A DNA stretch of 64,000 nt from an uncultured Clostridia bacterium (GCA_949106495.1 CARYZD010000001.1:186001-250000); one strand, 5' to 3'; positions 48,579 to 58,684 are shown, counted from the stretch's first letter. Translations and numbers: made by a program. Notes: generated by a model from the sequence alone, not told the origin.

Positions 48579-49593
48579 AAATATTTTCCATATCCTTTAT
48601 CATATTCTCAATAAATGCTCCATATCCTCTTAATGGGTCATCTAATAATACATGTGTTATACAACCTATTAATTTACCATTTTGAACTATTGGTGCTCCA
48701 CTCATTCCTTGAACTATTCCTCCTGTTTTAGAAATTAATTCATCATCTGCAATTCTTATTGCAATATTTTTATTATCAGTAGAATTAAGATATACTTTCT
48801 CTATTTCAATTTTATATTTTCTTTTTACATTATCATCTAAAGTAACATATATATATGCCTCTTTATTCTCAATTTCTTCTTTAGTACTAATTTCTATCAC
48901 TTCTTGATTTTGAAACTTATCTTTATCTTCAATATATCCAAAAATTCCATTTTGAGAATTAGTATATATTTGACCTAATGTATCATTAGTAAGAGTACCT
49001 TTTAACTCACCTGGAATCTTTGCTATTCCTTTTTTTATCATATATATTTCTGTTTTAGTTATTCCACCTGTTGTTATTGGTAAAATATTTTGATTAGAAG
49101 TTTCTGTTATTGCATGACCAAGGGCTGCAAATTTTAATGTATCTTTTTCATAAAAAGTAACAGTTCCAACACCTGCGCTGCTATCCTTAACCCATAATCC
49201 CAACTTATATTCACCTGTTGTTTGACCAAGTTTAGGTTCAATTTCTATATTAATAGTCTTATTTTCTCTTTCAACTGTAAGATTTAGTTTTTGACCTAAA
49301 CTTGCGTATTCTTCAAGTTCAGCATTTGTTTCTATTTTGCAGCCATTTACTTCTAATATTACATCTCCAACTTTTAAATCTGTATCGGCTCTGTCATTTC
49401 CCATTACTAATACACCACTAGCTAAAAGCTTTATACCTACTGCTTCACCACCCAAAATATATTGTGTATTTTTCTTAGAACATGTAACAGCCTCTTTAGA
49501 CTTACCAAAAACAAATGTAAGAGCTAAAATAGTTGCAAACACTAAACTACATACAATAATAACAATCTTTTTATTTTTAGATAAATTAGACAT
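48577..49593 (-). CDS. spoIVB: SpoIVB peptidase (sporulation signalling protease)
   Basis: A 338-residue membrane-anchored serine peptidase: membrane segment (about 9-28), PDZ domain (about 55-115, with DLKVGDVILEVNGCKIETNA) and a catalytic domain with AALGHAITE (His) and GMSGAPIVQNGKLIGC (Ser about 298). In spore formers SpoIVB is made in the forespore and triggers pro-sigma-K processing in the mother cell. It overlaps the TIGR04086 gene by 8 bases. spo0A, its usual neighbour, is not here. Confidence 0.95.
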   Translation of the reverse strand: MSNLSKNKKIVIIVCSLVFATILALTFVFGKSKEAVTCSKKNTQYILGGEAVGIKLLASGVLVMGNDRADTDLKVGDVILEVNGCKIETNAELEEYASLGQKLNLTVERENKTINIEIEPKLGQTTGEYKLGLWVKDSSAGVGTVTFYEKDTLKFAALGHAITETSNQNILPITTGGITKTEIYMIKKGIAKIPGELKGTLTNDTLGQIYTNSQNGIFGYIEDKDKFQNQEVIEISTKEEIENKEAYIYVTLDDNVKRKYKIEIEKVYLNSTDNKNIAIRIADDELISKTGGIVQGMSGAPIVQNGKLIGCITHVLLDDPLRGYGAFIENMIKDMENI

Positions 49594-49945
49594 TTACTCC
49601 TAGTATTCCTCCAATAATTCCACTTAAAGAACAAATAGCTAAATAGATTCCAAGTGTATTGGTAATACTAACTCCACCATTTAAAATACTAGATATAATA
49701 AATAAAATAAGAACACATATCATATTTATTACTACTCCATGTATTAATCCTTTCTTCTTAACCATTTTACAAAGAATAAAAGAAGAAAAAAATGCCGATA
49801 TTGCCATTGATAGAAAAATACCTGAATCTATAAATCTATCTTCTATTTTAGTATAAGCAAAAACTATTGACACTATAAATAAAAGTAATAATACTAATAT
49901 AATAAAAGTAGAAATTCCAATTAAATAATTTTTTATTAATTTCAT
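49586..49945 (-). CDS. TIGR04086-type membrane protein (YrzE-like)
   Basis: A 119-residue protein with four hydrophobic segments filling most of its length, including LSMAISAFFSSFILCKMVKK and a glycine-rich last segment (SLSGIIGGILGVNV). This pattern is typical of the TIGR04086/YrzE group of small clostridial membrane proteins of unknown role. ATG 49945 follows GAGGTTG; the longer frame to 50005 runs through the upstream terminator. Confidence 0.75.
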   Translation of the reverse strand: MKLIKNYLIGISTFIILVLLLLFIVSIVFAYTKIEDRFIDSGIFLSMAISAFFSSFILCKMVKKKGLIHGVVINMICVLILFIISSILNGGVSITNTLGIYLAICSLSGIIGGILGVNV

Positions 49946-49995
49946 TTTATCAACCTCAGTAAAGTATATGAATACAGGTTCTAAGATATTCAAAG

Positions 49996-50029
49996 AAAAA
50001 AGCAAGATTAAAATTTAATCTTGCTTTTT
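49996..50029. terminator. Bidirectional terminator
   Basis: AAAAAGCAAGATTA pairs with TAATCTTGCTTTTT around a 6-base AT loop. It ends the TPM-domain gene on the minus strand. Confidence 0.85.
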
Positions 50030-50051
50030 AATAACTATATAATTAATTATA

Positions 50052-50694
50052 CTAGTATTTTCTATCTTCATGTAAAGAATAAATTATAGCAATTATACCT
50101 GTACCAAATACTACAATAAAACATATAAGCATTCCATTTTCAGCTTTTTTATCTTCTTTTTCCCAAGCAGATGAGACATTTTCTTTAATCTCATTTATTA
50201 TTTCAGATTGTGCAATCACCGTTCCTTGAGCTAAATCATCTGTTTTTAAATAGCATGTTAAGAGTTTAGATTGTATTTCTTTTGATGCAGGAGTACATTT
50301 TAATCTACTTTGCAATTTCTTACCCATTTCAATTCTTACATCTCTATCTGATGGAGAAACAAGTATTAATATTCCCATAGAGTATTTTCCTATATCATAT
50401 TGATTGTACATTGCATGTGCATAATCTTCTATTTTATTACCTTCTAACGTCTCTACTGTAGAAACTACAACTTGTACTCCATTATACGTATCATTTAATT
50501 CTATAGCTTTTGATAGCATTTCCTGCTTTTGTTCCTCTGTAAAAATATTTGCAAAATCATTAACGTAAAAATCTGATGTTTGTGTCTCTACAATAATTGT
50601 ATCATCTGCAAAACATTCCTTATTTCCTAAAAAAAGTAATATTAAACAGATAAATAAAATTAAAATACCGCATTTTAAATTTAATTCTTTTCAT
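50052..50694 (-). CDS. TPM domain protein, frameshifted in its signal peptide
   Basis: The intact frame starts only inside the TPM domain (ATG 50519). Upstream in the same frame the sequence continues without stops through NIFTEEQKQEM, DTIIVETQTSDFYVNDF and a typical signal peptide (GILILFICLILLFLGNKECF), back to about 50690. The ATG at 50692-50694, with AAGGAGG ahead, is in another frame because of AAAA at 50688-50691; with one A less the gene reads MKELNLKCGILIL... continuously. A C-terminal membrane segment (about 185-205 of the joined protein) completes the layout. TPM proteins are exported, and some act in photosystem repair or phosphatase-like roles; here the function is unknown. Confidence 0.7.
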
Positions 50695-50793
50695 TTGCAT
50701 CCCTCCTTATTAATTATAATTTAGTAAAATATATAATTTTTACTTGAACATTATAGCATAATTTTATGTAAATTTCAATTTTATTAAACTAAT

Positions 50794-50825
50794 AAAAGAG
50801 ATATATTTCTCAATATACCTCTTTT
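50794..50825 (-). terminator. Terminator of the dcw-distal operon
   Basis: AAAAGAGGTATAT pairs with ATATATCTCTTTT (one G-U) around a 6-base loop, behind the DUF975 gene on the minus strand. Confidence 0.8.
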
Positions 50826-50839
50826 ACTAAATATCTATA

Positions 50840-51646
50840 TTAAATTTCTTTCTTTTCTTCTAATACTTTTTCATAAAAACATACATATGAGACTTGCATA
50901 TATGGTATTAAAAATACAAATCCCATTCCAAATGTTAAATATGATAATATCACCCAACCTAAAAATGAAAGATTTAAACCAATCAATTTTAATCTATATC
51001 CTTTCATTAGTTCTATTGATTTATCTACACATTGCTTTCCTGTAAATTCTGGATTATCTATACCTATATACTGAGATAATGTTAAAGATATTACTCTTAT
51101 AATTAATAATACTTCAAAAGTTATTAAAGCAACAAATATAAATATTGCCATAATAATAGATAAAATTTCTAGTTTTAATGCAGCTATAACTACCATTAAA
51201 ATCATAGAAACTATCATTACACCTAAAAATATTAAATATAGTACTAATATTTTTACCATCATCCATAAAGCTATTTTCCATGCTCTACCAAAATTCTTAA
51301 ATATATTTTTTATAAATTCTGTACATTTAGTATTATCATCTCTTTTTAATTTAATTATATTTTCTAAATATGAATATCCAAGTGGCACCATAAATACAAT
51401 ACAAATAATAAATAAAATATATGTTAATCCTATTGAACCAAACATTCCTATAATACTTTCTGCAGATAATTCACTACCAGAAATTGTTTGGAATGTAACT
51501 GATGCTATACCAGCAAACATTGGAATAAAGCTAATTATCATAATTATTACAGAAATAGCAATGACTATTAAATTCATACCAATAAATTTAGGCCATTTAC
51601 CATATAAATTATCTCTAGCCTCTTTTCTAATTTCCTTAATTTTCAT
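50840..51646 (-). CDS. DUF975 family membrane protein
   Basis: A 268-residue protein that starts MKIKEIRKEARDNLYGKWPK and has five or six membrane segments, with the conserved RAWKIALWMMVKILVLYLIF in the middle. This is the DUF975 pattern common in Clostridia; the function is unknown. It lies 9 bases behind sbp in the dcw direction, at the position where ftsA-ftsZ often follow. Confidence 0.85.
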   Translation of the reverse strand: MKIKEIRKEARDNLYGKWPKFIGMNLIVIAISVIIMIISFIPMFAGIASVTFQTISGSELSAESIIGMFGSIGLTYILFIICIVFMVPLGYSYLENIIKLKRDDNTKCTEFIKNIFKNFGRAWKIALWMMVKILVLYLIFLGVMIVSMILMVVIAALKLEILSIIMAIFIFVALITFEVLLIIRVISLTLSQYIGIDNPEFTGKQCVDKSIELMKGYRLKLIGLNLSFLGWVILSYLTFGMGFVFLIPYMQVSYVCFYEKVLEEKKEI

Positions 51647-51655
51647 ATTTCTCCT

Positions 51656-52090
51656 TTACATATTTTCTTCTTTAGCTAACTCTTCAGCTTCTAAATCTGT
51701 TCTTATAGCTATATTTGAAGATACTCTTTTCTTTTTTAAATATCTTCTTTTAGATTGTGCCTTATCCATAACATCTCTACGTATAATTGAGAAATTATTA
51801 AGTATCCTTCCTCCAAATACAATTATAGCTGCTAAATATATTTCAACATTTAATATTTCACCTAAATAAACTAAAAACATAGAAAATATTGCATTAAAGA
51901 AAAATCCAGATAAGAATATTTTCATTTTAAAATTCTTACCAGTACTTGCTGCTAAAGCTCCAAAAACTGAATCTAAGCATGCAAGTATTGCAACTGCTAC
52001 ATATTGATAACTTGAATATGGAATAACTATATGTTGTCCTAATAATATTCCACAAACAACAAATATTACTAAAATTAAAATTCCGACCAT
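51656..52090 (-). CDS. sbp: Small basic protein Sbp (DUF1290)
   Basis: A 144-residue protein with three or four membrane segments and the family motif YVAVAILACLDSVFGALAAS, followed by a basic tail (SKRRYLKKKRV). DUF1290 genes lie between divIB/DUF881 genes and ftsA-ftsZ in many Firmicutes. The function is not known, but position suggests a link with division. Confidence 0.85.
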   Translation of the reverse strand: MVGILILVIFVVCGILLGQHIVIPYSSYQYVAVAILACLDSVFGALAASTGKNFKMKIFLSGFFFNAIFSMFLVYLGEILNVEIYLAAIIVFGGRILNNFSIIRRDVMDKAQSKRRYLKKKRVSSNIAIRTDLEAEELAKEENM

Positions 52091-52095
52091 TCTAC

Positions 52096-52839
52096 TTATT
52101 CTCCTTGTTTTGCAAAATTAAACGATAAAGCTCCATCATATTTTGGAATATTAATGTTACTTTCCCTTGTTAATACTACTTTTAAACCATATTCATTTAA
52201 TACATCAACAACTCCATTTTTTATTGTTAATGCACTTTCTAAATATTGTGCATTACCAATTGCTTTAATCTCAAATGGCGCTGCAACTTTTTGGTAATTA
52301 ACTTGAATTACAGACCCTACACATCTTATTGCTGAAGTAGTAATAATTCTTTGTTCATTAACACTTATTGCCTCAGCTCCTGCAACTCTTAATTCATTTA
52401 CAACTGTTAAAACGTCACTATCGTGAACAAGAGAACCAGAGTTATTACCATCATATAGTGTAATTATTATTCCTTCTCCTTGAACATCTGTAGTCCCTGC
52501 AAGAAGTCCTAATGTATTTATTTGATTTTTCATAGATGCAATAAGACTATCATTTGAAGCAGAATTTGTTTGATATTCTTCAACAATTTCTTGACTTTCT
52601 TCATACTTAGCCTTTAACTCATCATAGTCTCTTTTAATTGTAACTAATGAATCTGCAAGTTCGTCTTCTCTTTTTCCTTTTAATACTTCTTCAGATTTAC
52701 TCATTGTAGTTATTTGTGCAGTAATCATTACTGCAAGAAAAAATACAGCAATACCAATAGAAGTATAAGCAGGTATTGAGTTTTTCTGTATAAATGCTTT
52801 TAATTTATTATTTTTCTTTTTTTTAGTTTCTTCTTCCAA
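52096..52839 (-). CDS. DUF881 family protein (YlxW/YlxX-like)
   Basis: A 247-residue protein with a membrane segment (about 21-43), a coiled coil (about 60-95) and the DUF881 domain (about 105-240, with LGLLAGTTDVQGEGIIITLY and ELRVAGAEAISVNEQRI). It starts with TTG behind GAGGGAG. Neighbours of divIB in Firmicutes of this type have been linked to division, but the role is not settled. Confidence 0.88.
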   Translation of the reverse strand: MEEETKKKKNNKLKAFIQKNSIPAYTSIGIAVFFLAVMITAQITTMSKSEEVLKGKREDELADSLVTIKRDYDELKAKYEESQEIVEEYQTNSASNDSLIASMKNQINTLGLLAGTTDVQGEGIIITLYDGNNSGSLVHDSDVLTVVNELRVAGAEAISVNEQRIITTSAIRCVGSVIQVNYQKVAAPFEIKAIGNAQYLESALTIKNGVVDVLNEYGLKVVLTRESNINIPKYDGALSFNFAKQGE

Positions 52840-52853
52840 AATAAGCGCTCCCT

Positions 52854-53936
52854 CTAATCATATTTAGAATAAACAGGATTTTCTATACTCATGTCTATAG
52901 TCCCATCTATTATTCCACCATTTTTTTGTATGATTCCTTTTAAAAACGATACTTTATATTCTAAATTTGAATCATTTGCAAAGATTATTTTAAGTTTATC
53001 ATCTAAGTATATTATTGTCAAGGAATTTGAAAAATTAACCTTTGTTATGTTACCTTTTAACTCGTATTTTTCTATCAATTTTTTAATTTGATTATAAATC
53101 TCTATTTTTTTTATATATACTTCATTTATCTTTTTTCCAAATTCGACATTTTCTTCAAATACTAATCCATCAATTAAAAGTTCATCTTTTCTTTTAGTTA
53201 GTTCACACTCTTCAAGCAGATATCCTTCATTATCTATCATATAATACTTTTTAGTATTTTTATCTTGCGCAATATATGCTGGATATCTTTCTTTTACAGT
53301 TATAACAATTGTATTTGGAAATTCATAGCCAAAACTAGATTTAGCCACATAAGATAGTTTAATTTCATTTTTTCCATCTAAAAACAACTGTCTAAATATA
53401 TTTTCGCCTAATTTCAAATTAGATTTTGAAATTATATTATCTTCTGTATACTTTTCATTTCCTCTAACTTTTATATTTCCTAAATTAAATGTTTCTAAAG
53501 TAAACATTAAATATCCTATGCCAATTAATATAGCAGCAAATATGAAGATTTTTAAAATTACAATCGGTCTTATTCTTCTTTCTTTTTTATTATCTTCAAC
53601 TTGTACATCTCTATCTGGTTCAACTCTTCTTACTCTATTTGGTATTATTTCTTGAGTATTTAAACTATCATCAAAAAAAGGTACATATTCTGCATCATAA
53701 TCCATATTATTTAGTCTTACATTATTTTTTGCACTATGTGTATTTTTCTTTAGATTAACATTTTGCCTTTGTGGTTCTTTTCTTACACTAGTCTTATTTA
53801 CTTTTTTTACATTGTTTGTAGCCTTTTTTATAGGTCTTTTCGTACTATTTTTAGAAGGATTAGTACGAATATTTTTTCTATTATCATTATTCTTATTTAT
53901 GACTTTTTTATTTGTACTTGTCCTACTATTTTTCAT
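52854..53936 (-). CDS. ftsQ: Cell division protein DivIB/FtsQ
   Basis: A 360-residue protein with a very basic, asparagine- and lysine-rich cytoplasmic part of about 125 residues, a membrane segment (about 128-148), the POTRA domain (LGNIKVRGNEKYTEDNIISK near 150-169) and the FtsQ beta domain (FPNTIVITVKERYPAYIAQD). It connects early and late divisome proteins. ATG 53936 is preferred; the GTG at 53945 overlaps the binding site AGGTGAT. Confidence 0.92.
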   Translation of the reverse strand: MKNSRTSTNKKVINKNNDNRKNIRTNPSKNSTKRPIKKATNNVKKVNKTSVRKEPQRQNVNLKKNTHSAKNNVRLNNMDYDAEYVPFFDDSLNTQEIIPNRVRRVEPDRDVQVEDNKKERRIRPIVILKIFIFAAILIGIGYLMFTLETFNLGNIKVRGNEKYTEDNIISKSNLKLGENIFRQLFLDGKNEIKLSYVAKSSFGYEFPNTIVITVKERYPAYIAQDKNTKKYYMIDNEGYLLEECELTKRKDELLIDGLVFEENVEFGKKINEVYIKKIEIYNQIKKLIEKYELKGNITKVNFSNSLTIIYLDDKLKIIFANDSNLEYKVSFLKGIIQKNGGIIDGTIDMSIENPVYSKYD

Positions 53937-53945
53937 ACATATCAC

Positions 53946-55061
53946 CTACTTCATTTTAATACAATCATATATTTTTTCTTCAACATTTTGTACTATAACT
54001 TTTGATGCATTTTGTCCCATTTTTTCTATATTATCATCTGATACTATTTCTAAAACTGTTTTATTTAAACTTTCTTCATTTAAATCCTTTTGCTCTATTA
54101 TTTTTGCTGCATTAACATTTTCTAATACTTTAGCATTAAAAAATTGATGGTTTTCAGCAGCTGTTGGTAGTGGTATTAATATAGATGGTTTATGTGCAAG
54201 AGATAACTCACTTATTGTCATTGCTCCTGCTCTTGTAATGCATAAATCTGCTACTTTATACATCTCATCCATATTAAATACAAATTTTTCCACTCTTAAA
54301 TACTCATCTAAGCTTTTACCTATTTCCTTTTCAGCATTTTCTTTTAAGCTTAATACTTCATCATAGTTTTTATCTCCAGTAACCAAAATATAATATATAT
54401 TATCATTTTGATACTTTTTAATCATAGATAAAACTACTTCATTTATTTTTTTAGCTCCTTGACTTCCACAAGTAACTAAAACTATTTTTTTATTTATATT
54501 TTCCAATTTTAATTTATTAATACATTGTTCTCTATTTAAATTAAATATATCTTCTTCTGTAAATTTTGCTGGTGTTCCAGTATATACAACTTTTGCTTTA
54601 GAATTTAATCTTGCTTTTGTGTCCTCAAATCCTACCATGACACATTTTGCATCTTTTGCCAAAAGCTTTACAGAAACTCCTGGAAAAGCATTACTTTCAT
54701 GTAAATAATATGGTATTTTTAATTTCTTTGCAGCCTTCATTACTGGTCCACAAATATATCCTCCTGTACCAATTACAATATCTGGTTTAAATTCTTTAAG
54801 AATAGTTTTAGCATCTCCTATTCCTTTATATGCATTAATTAAAGCAGTAATATTTTTAAGTGTAAGTTCTCTTAAAATCTTACCTGTTCTTATATGGCTT
54901 ATTTTATATCCAGCATTTTCTACTAATTTATTTTCTAGTCCTGTCTCCGTACCAATAAAAAGTATTTGACTATCATTTTCTTTCTTTAATATTAAATTAG
55001 CCATAGCTATTGCTGGATTGATATGTCCTCCTGTACCTGCACATGCAAAAACTACTCTCAT
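53946..55061 (-). CDS. murG: UDP-N-acetylglucosamine transferase MurG
   Basis: A 371-residue GT-B enzyme with GTGGHINPAIAMA at the N-terminus (residues 9-21), GTGGYICGPVMKAAK and the C-terminal donor-binding motif CGSQGAKKIN and ITRAGAMTISELSL. It converts lipid I to lipid II at the inner face of the membrane. Operon order: after the SEDS gene and before ftsQ. Confidence 0.98.
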   Translation of the reverse strand: MRVVFACAGTGGHINPAIAMANLILKKENDSQILFIGTETGLENKLVENAGYKISHIRTGKILRELTLKNITALINAYKGIGDAKTILKEFKPDIVIGTGGYICGPVMKAAKKLKIPYYLHESNAFPGVSVKLLAKDAKCVMVGFEDTKARLNSKAKVVYTGTPAKFTEEDIFNLNREQCINKLKLENINKKIVLVTCGSQGAKKINEVVLSMIKKYQNDNIYYILVTGDKNYDEVLSLKENAEKEIGKSLDEYLRVEKFVFNMDEMYKVADLCITRAGAMTISELSLAHKPSILIPLPTAAENHQFFNAKVLENVNAAKIIEQKDLNEESLNKTVLEIVSDDNIEKMGQNASKVIVQNVEEKIYDCIKMK

Positions 55062-55074
55062 AAAATTCCCCTCT

Positions 55075-56211
55075 CTAGTCTTCTCTTACTTTATTACAAT
55101 TCTTTGAAATGTTAAGTAATATTCCCATTGAACATAAATTTATAAATAATGATGTACCACCATAACTAAAAAATGGTAATGGCATACCAGTAACTGGCAT
55201 TGTACACGTTACAACTGCTACATTTACTATTATTTGAAATGCAAATATACTAGTTACTCCAGCAGCTATTAATGAACCATAAAAATCTTTACATGTCATT
55301 GCTATTTTATATCCTTTAAATATAAAACATGCAAATAACATTAAAACAAGTGATGAGCCTACAAATCCTAATTCTTCACAAAGAATAGAAAATATAAAGT
55401 CATTTTGTGCCTCTGGTAACCATAAATATTTTTGTCTACTCTGTCCTAATCCTCTTCCAAGTAATCCACCAGAACCTATAGCATACATACTTTGAACTGG
55501 TTGCCAGTTTCCATCTTTTATATCCTGTTCTGGATTCATAAAAGAAAAAATTCTTTGTAATCTAAAGCTATCTGCAAATATAAATGCAGCTCCTGCAAGC
55601 CCTACAATTAAAACAACAGCCATAATAGTTTTAGCTTTAAGTTTTATGCCACTTGTAAAAATAACAGACATTGCAGCTACACCTAGTACTAAAAGTCCAC
55701 TCATATGTTTTTGAAAATACATAAGAAGACCTACTATTAGTAACATAATCATTGGAACTATATATCCCATTAAATCATTTAACTTCTTAGTGTTTCTAGA
55801 TAAATATGTAGCTATTGCAAGTACTAAAACAGGTTTCATAATCTCTGATGGCTGAAATTGCAAAACTTCTCCTACACCTAACCATCTTTTAGCACCATTT
55901 CTTGTTACTCCAAGAGGCGTAATAACTAAAAGTAATAGTATCGCAGCAAATATAAATGCTAAATAACTCCACTTCTTATATTTTTTATAATCAATTTTAG
56001 AGATTATTATCATTCCTACTACACCAACTACTGCAAAAATTAATTGTCTTACAAATAAATGATTACTATCTCCATAAAAAATAAGTGCATGATAAGAACT
56101 AGCAGATGCTACCATTACAAGACCGATACAAAGTAATGTAATGGTTATAACGAACATTCCAAAGTCTATTGCTCCACTCTTATTTTTCAAAATATCAACT
56201 TCTTTTTTCAT
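55075..56211 (-). CDS. spoVE: SEDS glycosyltransferase FtsW/SpoVE
   Basis: A 378-residue polytopic protein with ten hydrophobic segments and the SEDS motifs KRWLGVGEVLQFQPSEIMKP and PLPFFSYGGTSLFINLCSMG. SEDS proteins polymerise glycan strands together with a class B PBP. Its location between mraY and murG, with a SpoVD-type PBP in the same cluster, suggests SpoVE or FtsW; sequence alone does not separate vegetative from sporulation use. Confidence 0.93.
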   Translation of the reverse strand: MKKEVDILKNKSGAIDFGMFVITITLLCIGLVMVASASSYHALIFYGDSNHLFVRQLIFAVVGVVGMIIISKIDYKKYKKWSYLAFIFAAILLLLVITPLGVTRNGAKRWLGVGEVLQFQPSEIMKPVLVLAIATYLSRNTKKLNDLMGYIVPMIMLLIVGLLMYFQKHMSGLLVLGVAAMSVIFTSGIKLKAKTIMAVVLIVGLAGAAFIFADSFRLQRIFSFMNPEQDIKDGNWQPVQSMYAIGSGGLLGRGLGQSRQKYLWLPEAQNDFIFSILCEELGFVGSSLVLMLFACFIFKGYKIAMTCKDFYGSLIAAGVTSIFAFQIIVNVAVVTCTMPVTGMPLPFFSYGGTSLFINLCSMGILLNISKNCNKVRED

Positions 56212-56228
56212 TAAAAACCCCTATATTT

Positions 56229-57182
56229 TTAAATTAAATATGCTACTATACAACATATTATTGTTACTACCCAAAATATTAATACAACAGTTGTTTCTTT
56301 ATATCCACTTAATTCTAAATGATGATGAAAAGGTGCCATTTTAAATAATCTTTTACCTTTTGTAGCTTTAAAATATATAACTTGTAACATAACTGAAATT
56401 GTATCTACTATACATACAAGTGCAACAATTGCAAGATATAGTGGCATCTTTAAAATTATAGCTGTAATTGCAACAGCTCCTCCTAATGCAAGCGAACCTG
56501 TATCTCCCATAAATACTTTTGCAGGGTGCATATTAAATAATAAGAAACCTATACAAGCCCCTACCACACTAGAACAAAATACTACCATTTCATAATTTTG
56601 TTGTCTTAATGCTTCTAACGTAAAGAATGTCATAATTATTGCAACAACTCCTGTTGCTAAACCATCAAGTCCATCAGTTAAGTTTACAGCATTTGTTGTA
56701 CCAAGTAATATAAAAGCTGTAAATATTATAAACACTATTAATCCAAGTGATATTGGTTGATTAAATAAAGGAATAATAATTGATGTTCCCATATTAAATA
56801 CAAATAGGTATAATCCTATAAGTATTGCAGTAACTATAAATAATCCTGCCATTTTCATTTTTGGTGACATTCCCTCTGGATCTTTTAAAATCAACTTTTT
56901 AAAATCATCTAAAAATCCTATTAAACCATAGCCAAAAATTGCAATCATTGGTAACACCAAAATAGGATAGTCCTTTACAAAAAATCCTAAAATTGTAGTA
57001 ACAACTAATATAATTACAATTCCTCCCATAATTGGAGTTCCATTTTTTTGTAAATGTGACTTTGGTCCATCATCTCTTACCACTTGACCTATTTTCTTCT
57101 TTTTAAGTATTGGTACAACAATACTTCCAAGTATCACTGTTGCAATAAAAGAAACAAATAATAATGTTGTTTGTATGTTCAT
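56229..57182 (-). CDS. mraY: Phospho-N-acetylmuramoyl-pentapeptide transferase MraY
   Basis: A 317-residue polytopic enzyme with KSHLQKNGTPIMGGIVII, DDFKK, NAVNLTDGLDGLATG and MAPFHHHLELSGYKE, all MraY hallmarks. It makes lipid I from UDP-MurNAc-pentapeptide and undecaprenyl phosphate. It follows murE directly; murF and murD, often found between or around them, are absent. Confidence 0.98.
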   Translation of the reverse strand: MNIQTTLLFVSFIATVILGSIVVPILKKKKIGQVVRDDGPKSHLQKNGTPIMGGIVIILVVTTILGFFVKDYPILVLPMIAIFGYGLIGFLDDFKKLILKDPEGMSPKMKMAGLFIVTAILIGLYLFVFNMGTSIIIPLFNQPISLGLIVFIIFTAFILLGTTNAVNLTDGLDGLATGVVAIIMTFFTLEALRQQNYEMVVFCSSVVGACIGFLLFNMHPAKVFMGDTGSLALGGAVAITAIILKMPLYLAIVALVCIVDTISVMLQVIYFKATKGKRLFKMAPFHHHLELSGYKETTVVLIFWVVTIICCIVAYLI

Positions 57183-57196
57183 CTTTATCTCCTTGT

Positions 57197-58660
57197 TTAT
57201 TGAATATTTTTATCTGGCATCTCTTCAGCTATTTTTCTAATGATTTCTTTATCATCAAAATATAACTTTTTACCATTTTCAACTTCTTGATAGTTTTCAT
57301 GACCTTTACCAGCAATTATAATTACATCACTTTTCCATGCAATTCTCATTGCAAATTTGATTGCTTGACGTCTATTTTCAATTGATTTATATAAACCTCT
57401 TGTTTGCTTCATTCCAGATTCAATATCTGCAATAATTTCATTTGGTTTTTCATCTCTTGGATTATCTGTAGTAATTACAGTAAAATCTGCAAGTCTTCCT
57501 GATATTTCTCCCATCATAGCTCTTTTTTCTTTATCCCTGTTACCACCACAACCAAATACACAAATTATTCTTCCTTTAGTATATCTTTTAGCAGAAGATA
57601 AAATTGCCTCTAAACTTGCTGGTGTATGTGCATAATCTACAATAACAGTAAATGTTTTATTTAATTCTATAACTTCATTTCTTCCTGGAACTCTTAATGC
57701 TCCTAATGCTCCACAAATTGCATCCATTTGAGCTCCAAATAAGCTACAAACACCAATTGCTGCTAAAGCATTATATACTGTAAATCTTCCTGGAATATTT
57801 ATCTTTATTGTTTCAAGCATTTTATTTACATACATTTTAAATTCTACATAAGATGGATTAACTCTAATATCTGTAGCTGTTAAATCCACTGCATTATCTA
57901 AACCATATGTTGCTTTTTTTATATCTATCATTTTAAGTAATCTTGGAGCATATATATCATCACCATTAATTATTGCAAAGTCTGACATTTTAAATAATTT
58001 TGACTTTGCATTTAAATAATTATCCATTGTTTTATGGAAATCTAAATGGTCCTCAGATAAATTAGTAAATACTCCAACTATAAATTTTAATCCATATACT
58101 CTATTTAATTCTAAGGCATGTGATGAAACCTCCATAACAACATATTCCATTCCAGCATCAACCATTCTTGATAGTAATGATTGTAAGTCTAAAGACTCTG
58201 GAGAAGTTCTTATTGACTCTTCTTTAACATCTCCATATGTATTACAAATAGTACCAATCATACCAATCTTTTTACCAGACGCAAGCATTATATCTCTAAT
58301 CATATATGTAGTTGTTGTTTTTCCCTTAGTTCCAGTAACACCTATTATTTTTAATTTCCTTGCAGGATTACCATAATAAGTTGCAGACATAGTAGCAAGT
58401 GCTATTCTTGAATCTTCTACTTTTATATATGTAATTCCCTCTCTTTTTTCTACTTCATCTTGAAATACTACTGCTACTGCTCCATTTTTTATAGCAGCAT
58501 CAATATAGTTATTTCCATTTTCTCTATATCCGTTTATTGCAACAAATATATCTCCTTCTTTAATTTTTTTTGAATCATACTCAATTTTATTAATTTCTTT
58601 ACTTGTATCTCCACTAATTTCAACATTTGTTAAATTTTCTAATAAATATTGTAAAAGCAT
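57197..58660 (-). CDS. murE: UDP-MurNAc-tripeptide synthetase MurE
   Basis: A 487-residue Mur ligase with ATP loop GVTGTKGKTTTTYMIRD (about 109-125), the central domain and the C-terminal DNPRDEKPNEI motif. DNPR is typical of ligases that add meso-diaminopimelate to UDP-MurNAc-L-Ala-D-Glu, so DAP-type peptidoglycan is likely. A promoter at 58685-58713 lies just upstream. Confidence 0.97.
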   Translation of the reverse strand: MLLQYLLENLTNVEISGDTSKEINKIEYDSKKIKEGDIFVAINGYRENGNNYIDAAIKNGAVAVVFQDEVEKREGITYIKVEDSRIALATMSATYYGNPARKLKIIGVTGTKGKTTTTYMIRDIMLASGKKIGMIGTICNTYGDVKEESIRTSPESLDLQSLLSRMVDAGMEYVVMEVSSHALELNRVYGLKFIVGVFTNLSEDHLDFHKTMDNYLNAKSKLFKMSDFAIINGDDIYAPRLLKMIDIKKATYGLDNAVDLTATDIRVNPSYVEFKMYVNKMLETIKINIPGRFTVYNALAAIGVCSLFGAQMDAICGALGALRVPGRNEVIELNKTFTVIVDYAHTPASLEAILSSAKRYTKGRIICVFGCGGNRDKEKRAMMGEISGRLADFTVITTDNPRDEKPNEIIADIESGMKQTRGLYKSIENRRQAIKFAMRIAWKSDVIIIAGKGHENYQEVENGKKLYFDDKEIIRKIAEEMPDKNIQ

Positions 58661-58684
58661 AATAAGCCTCCATTCTGATAAAAT

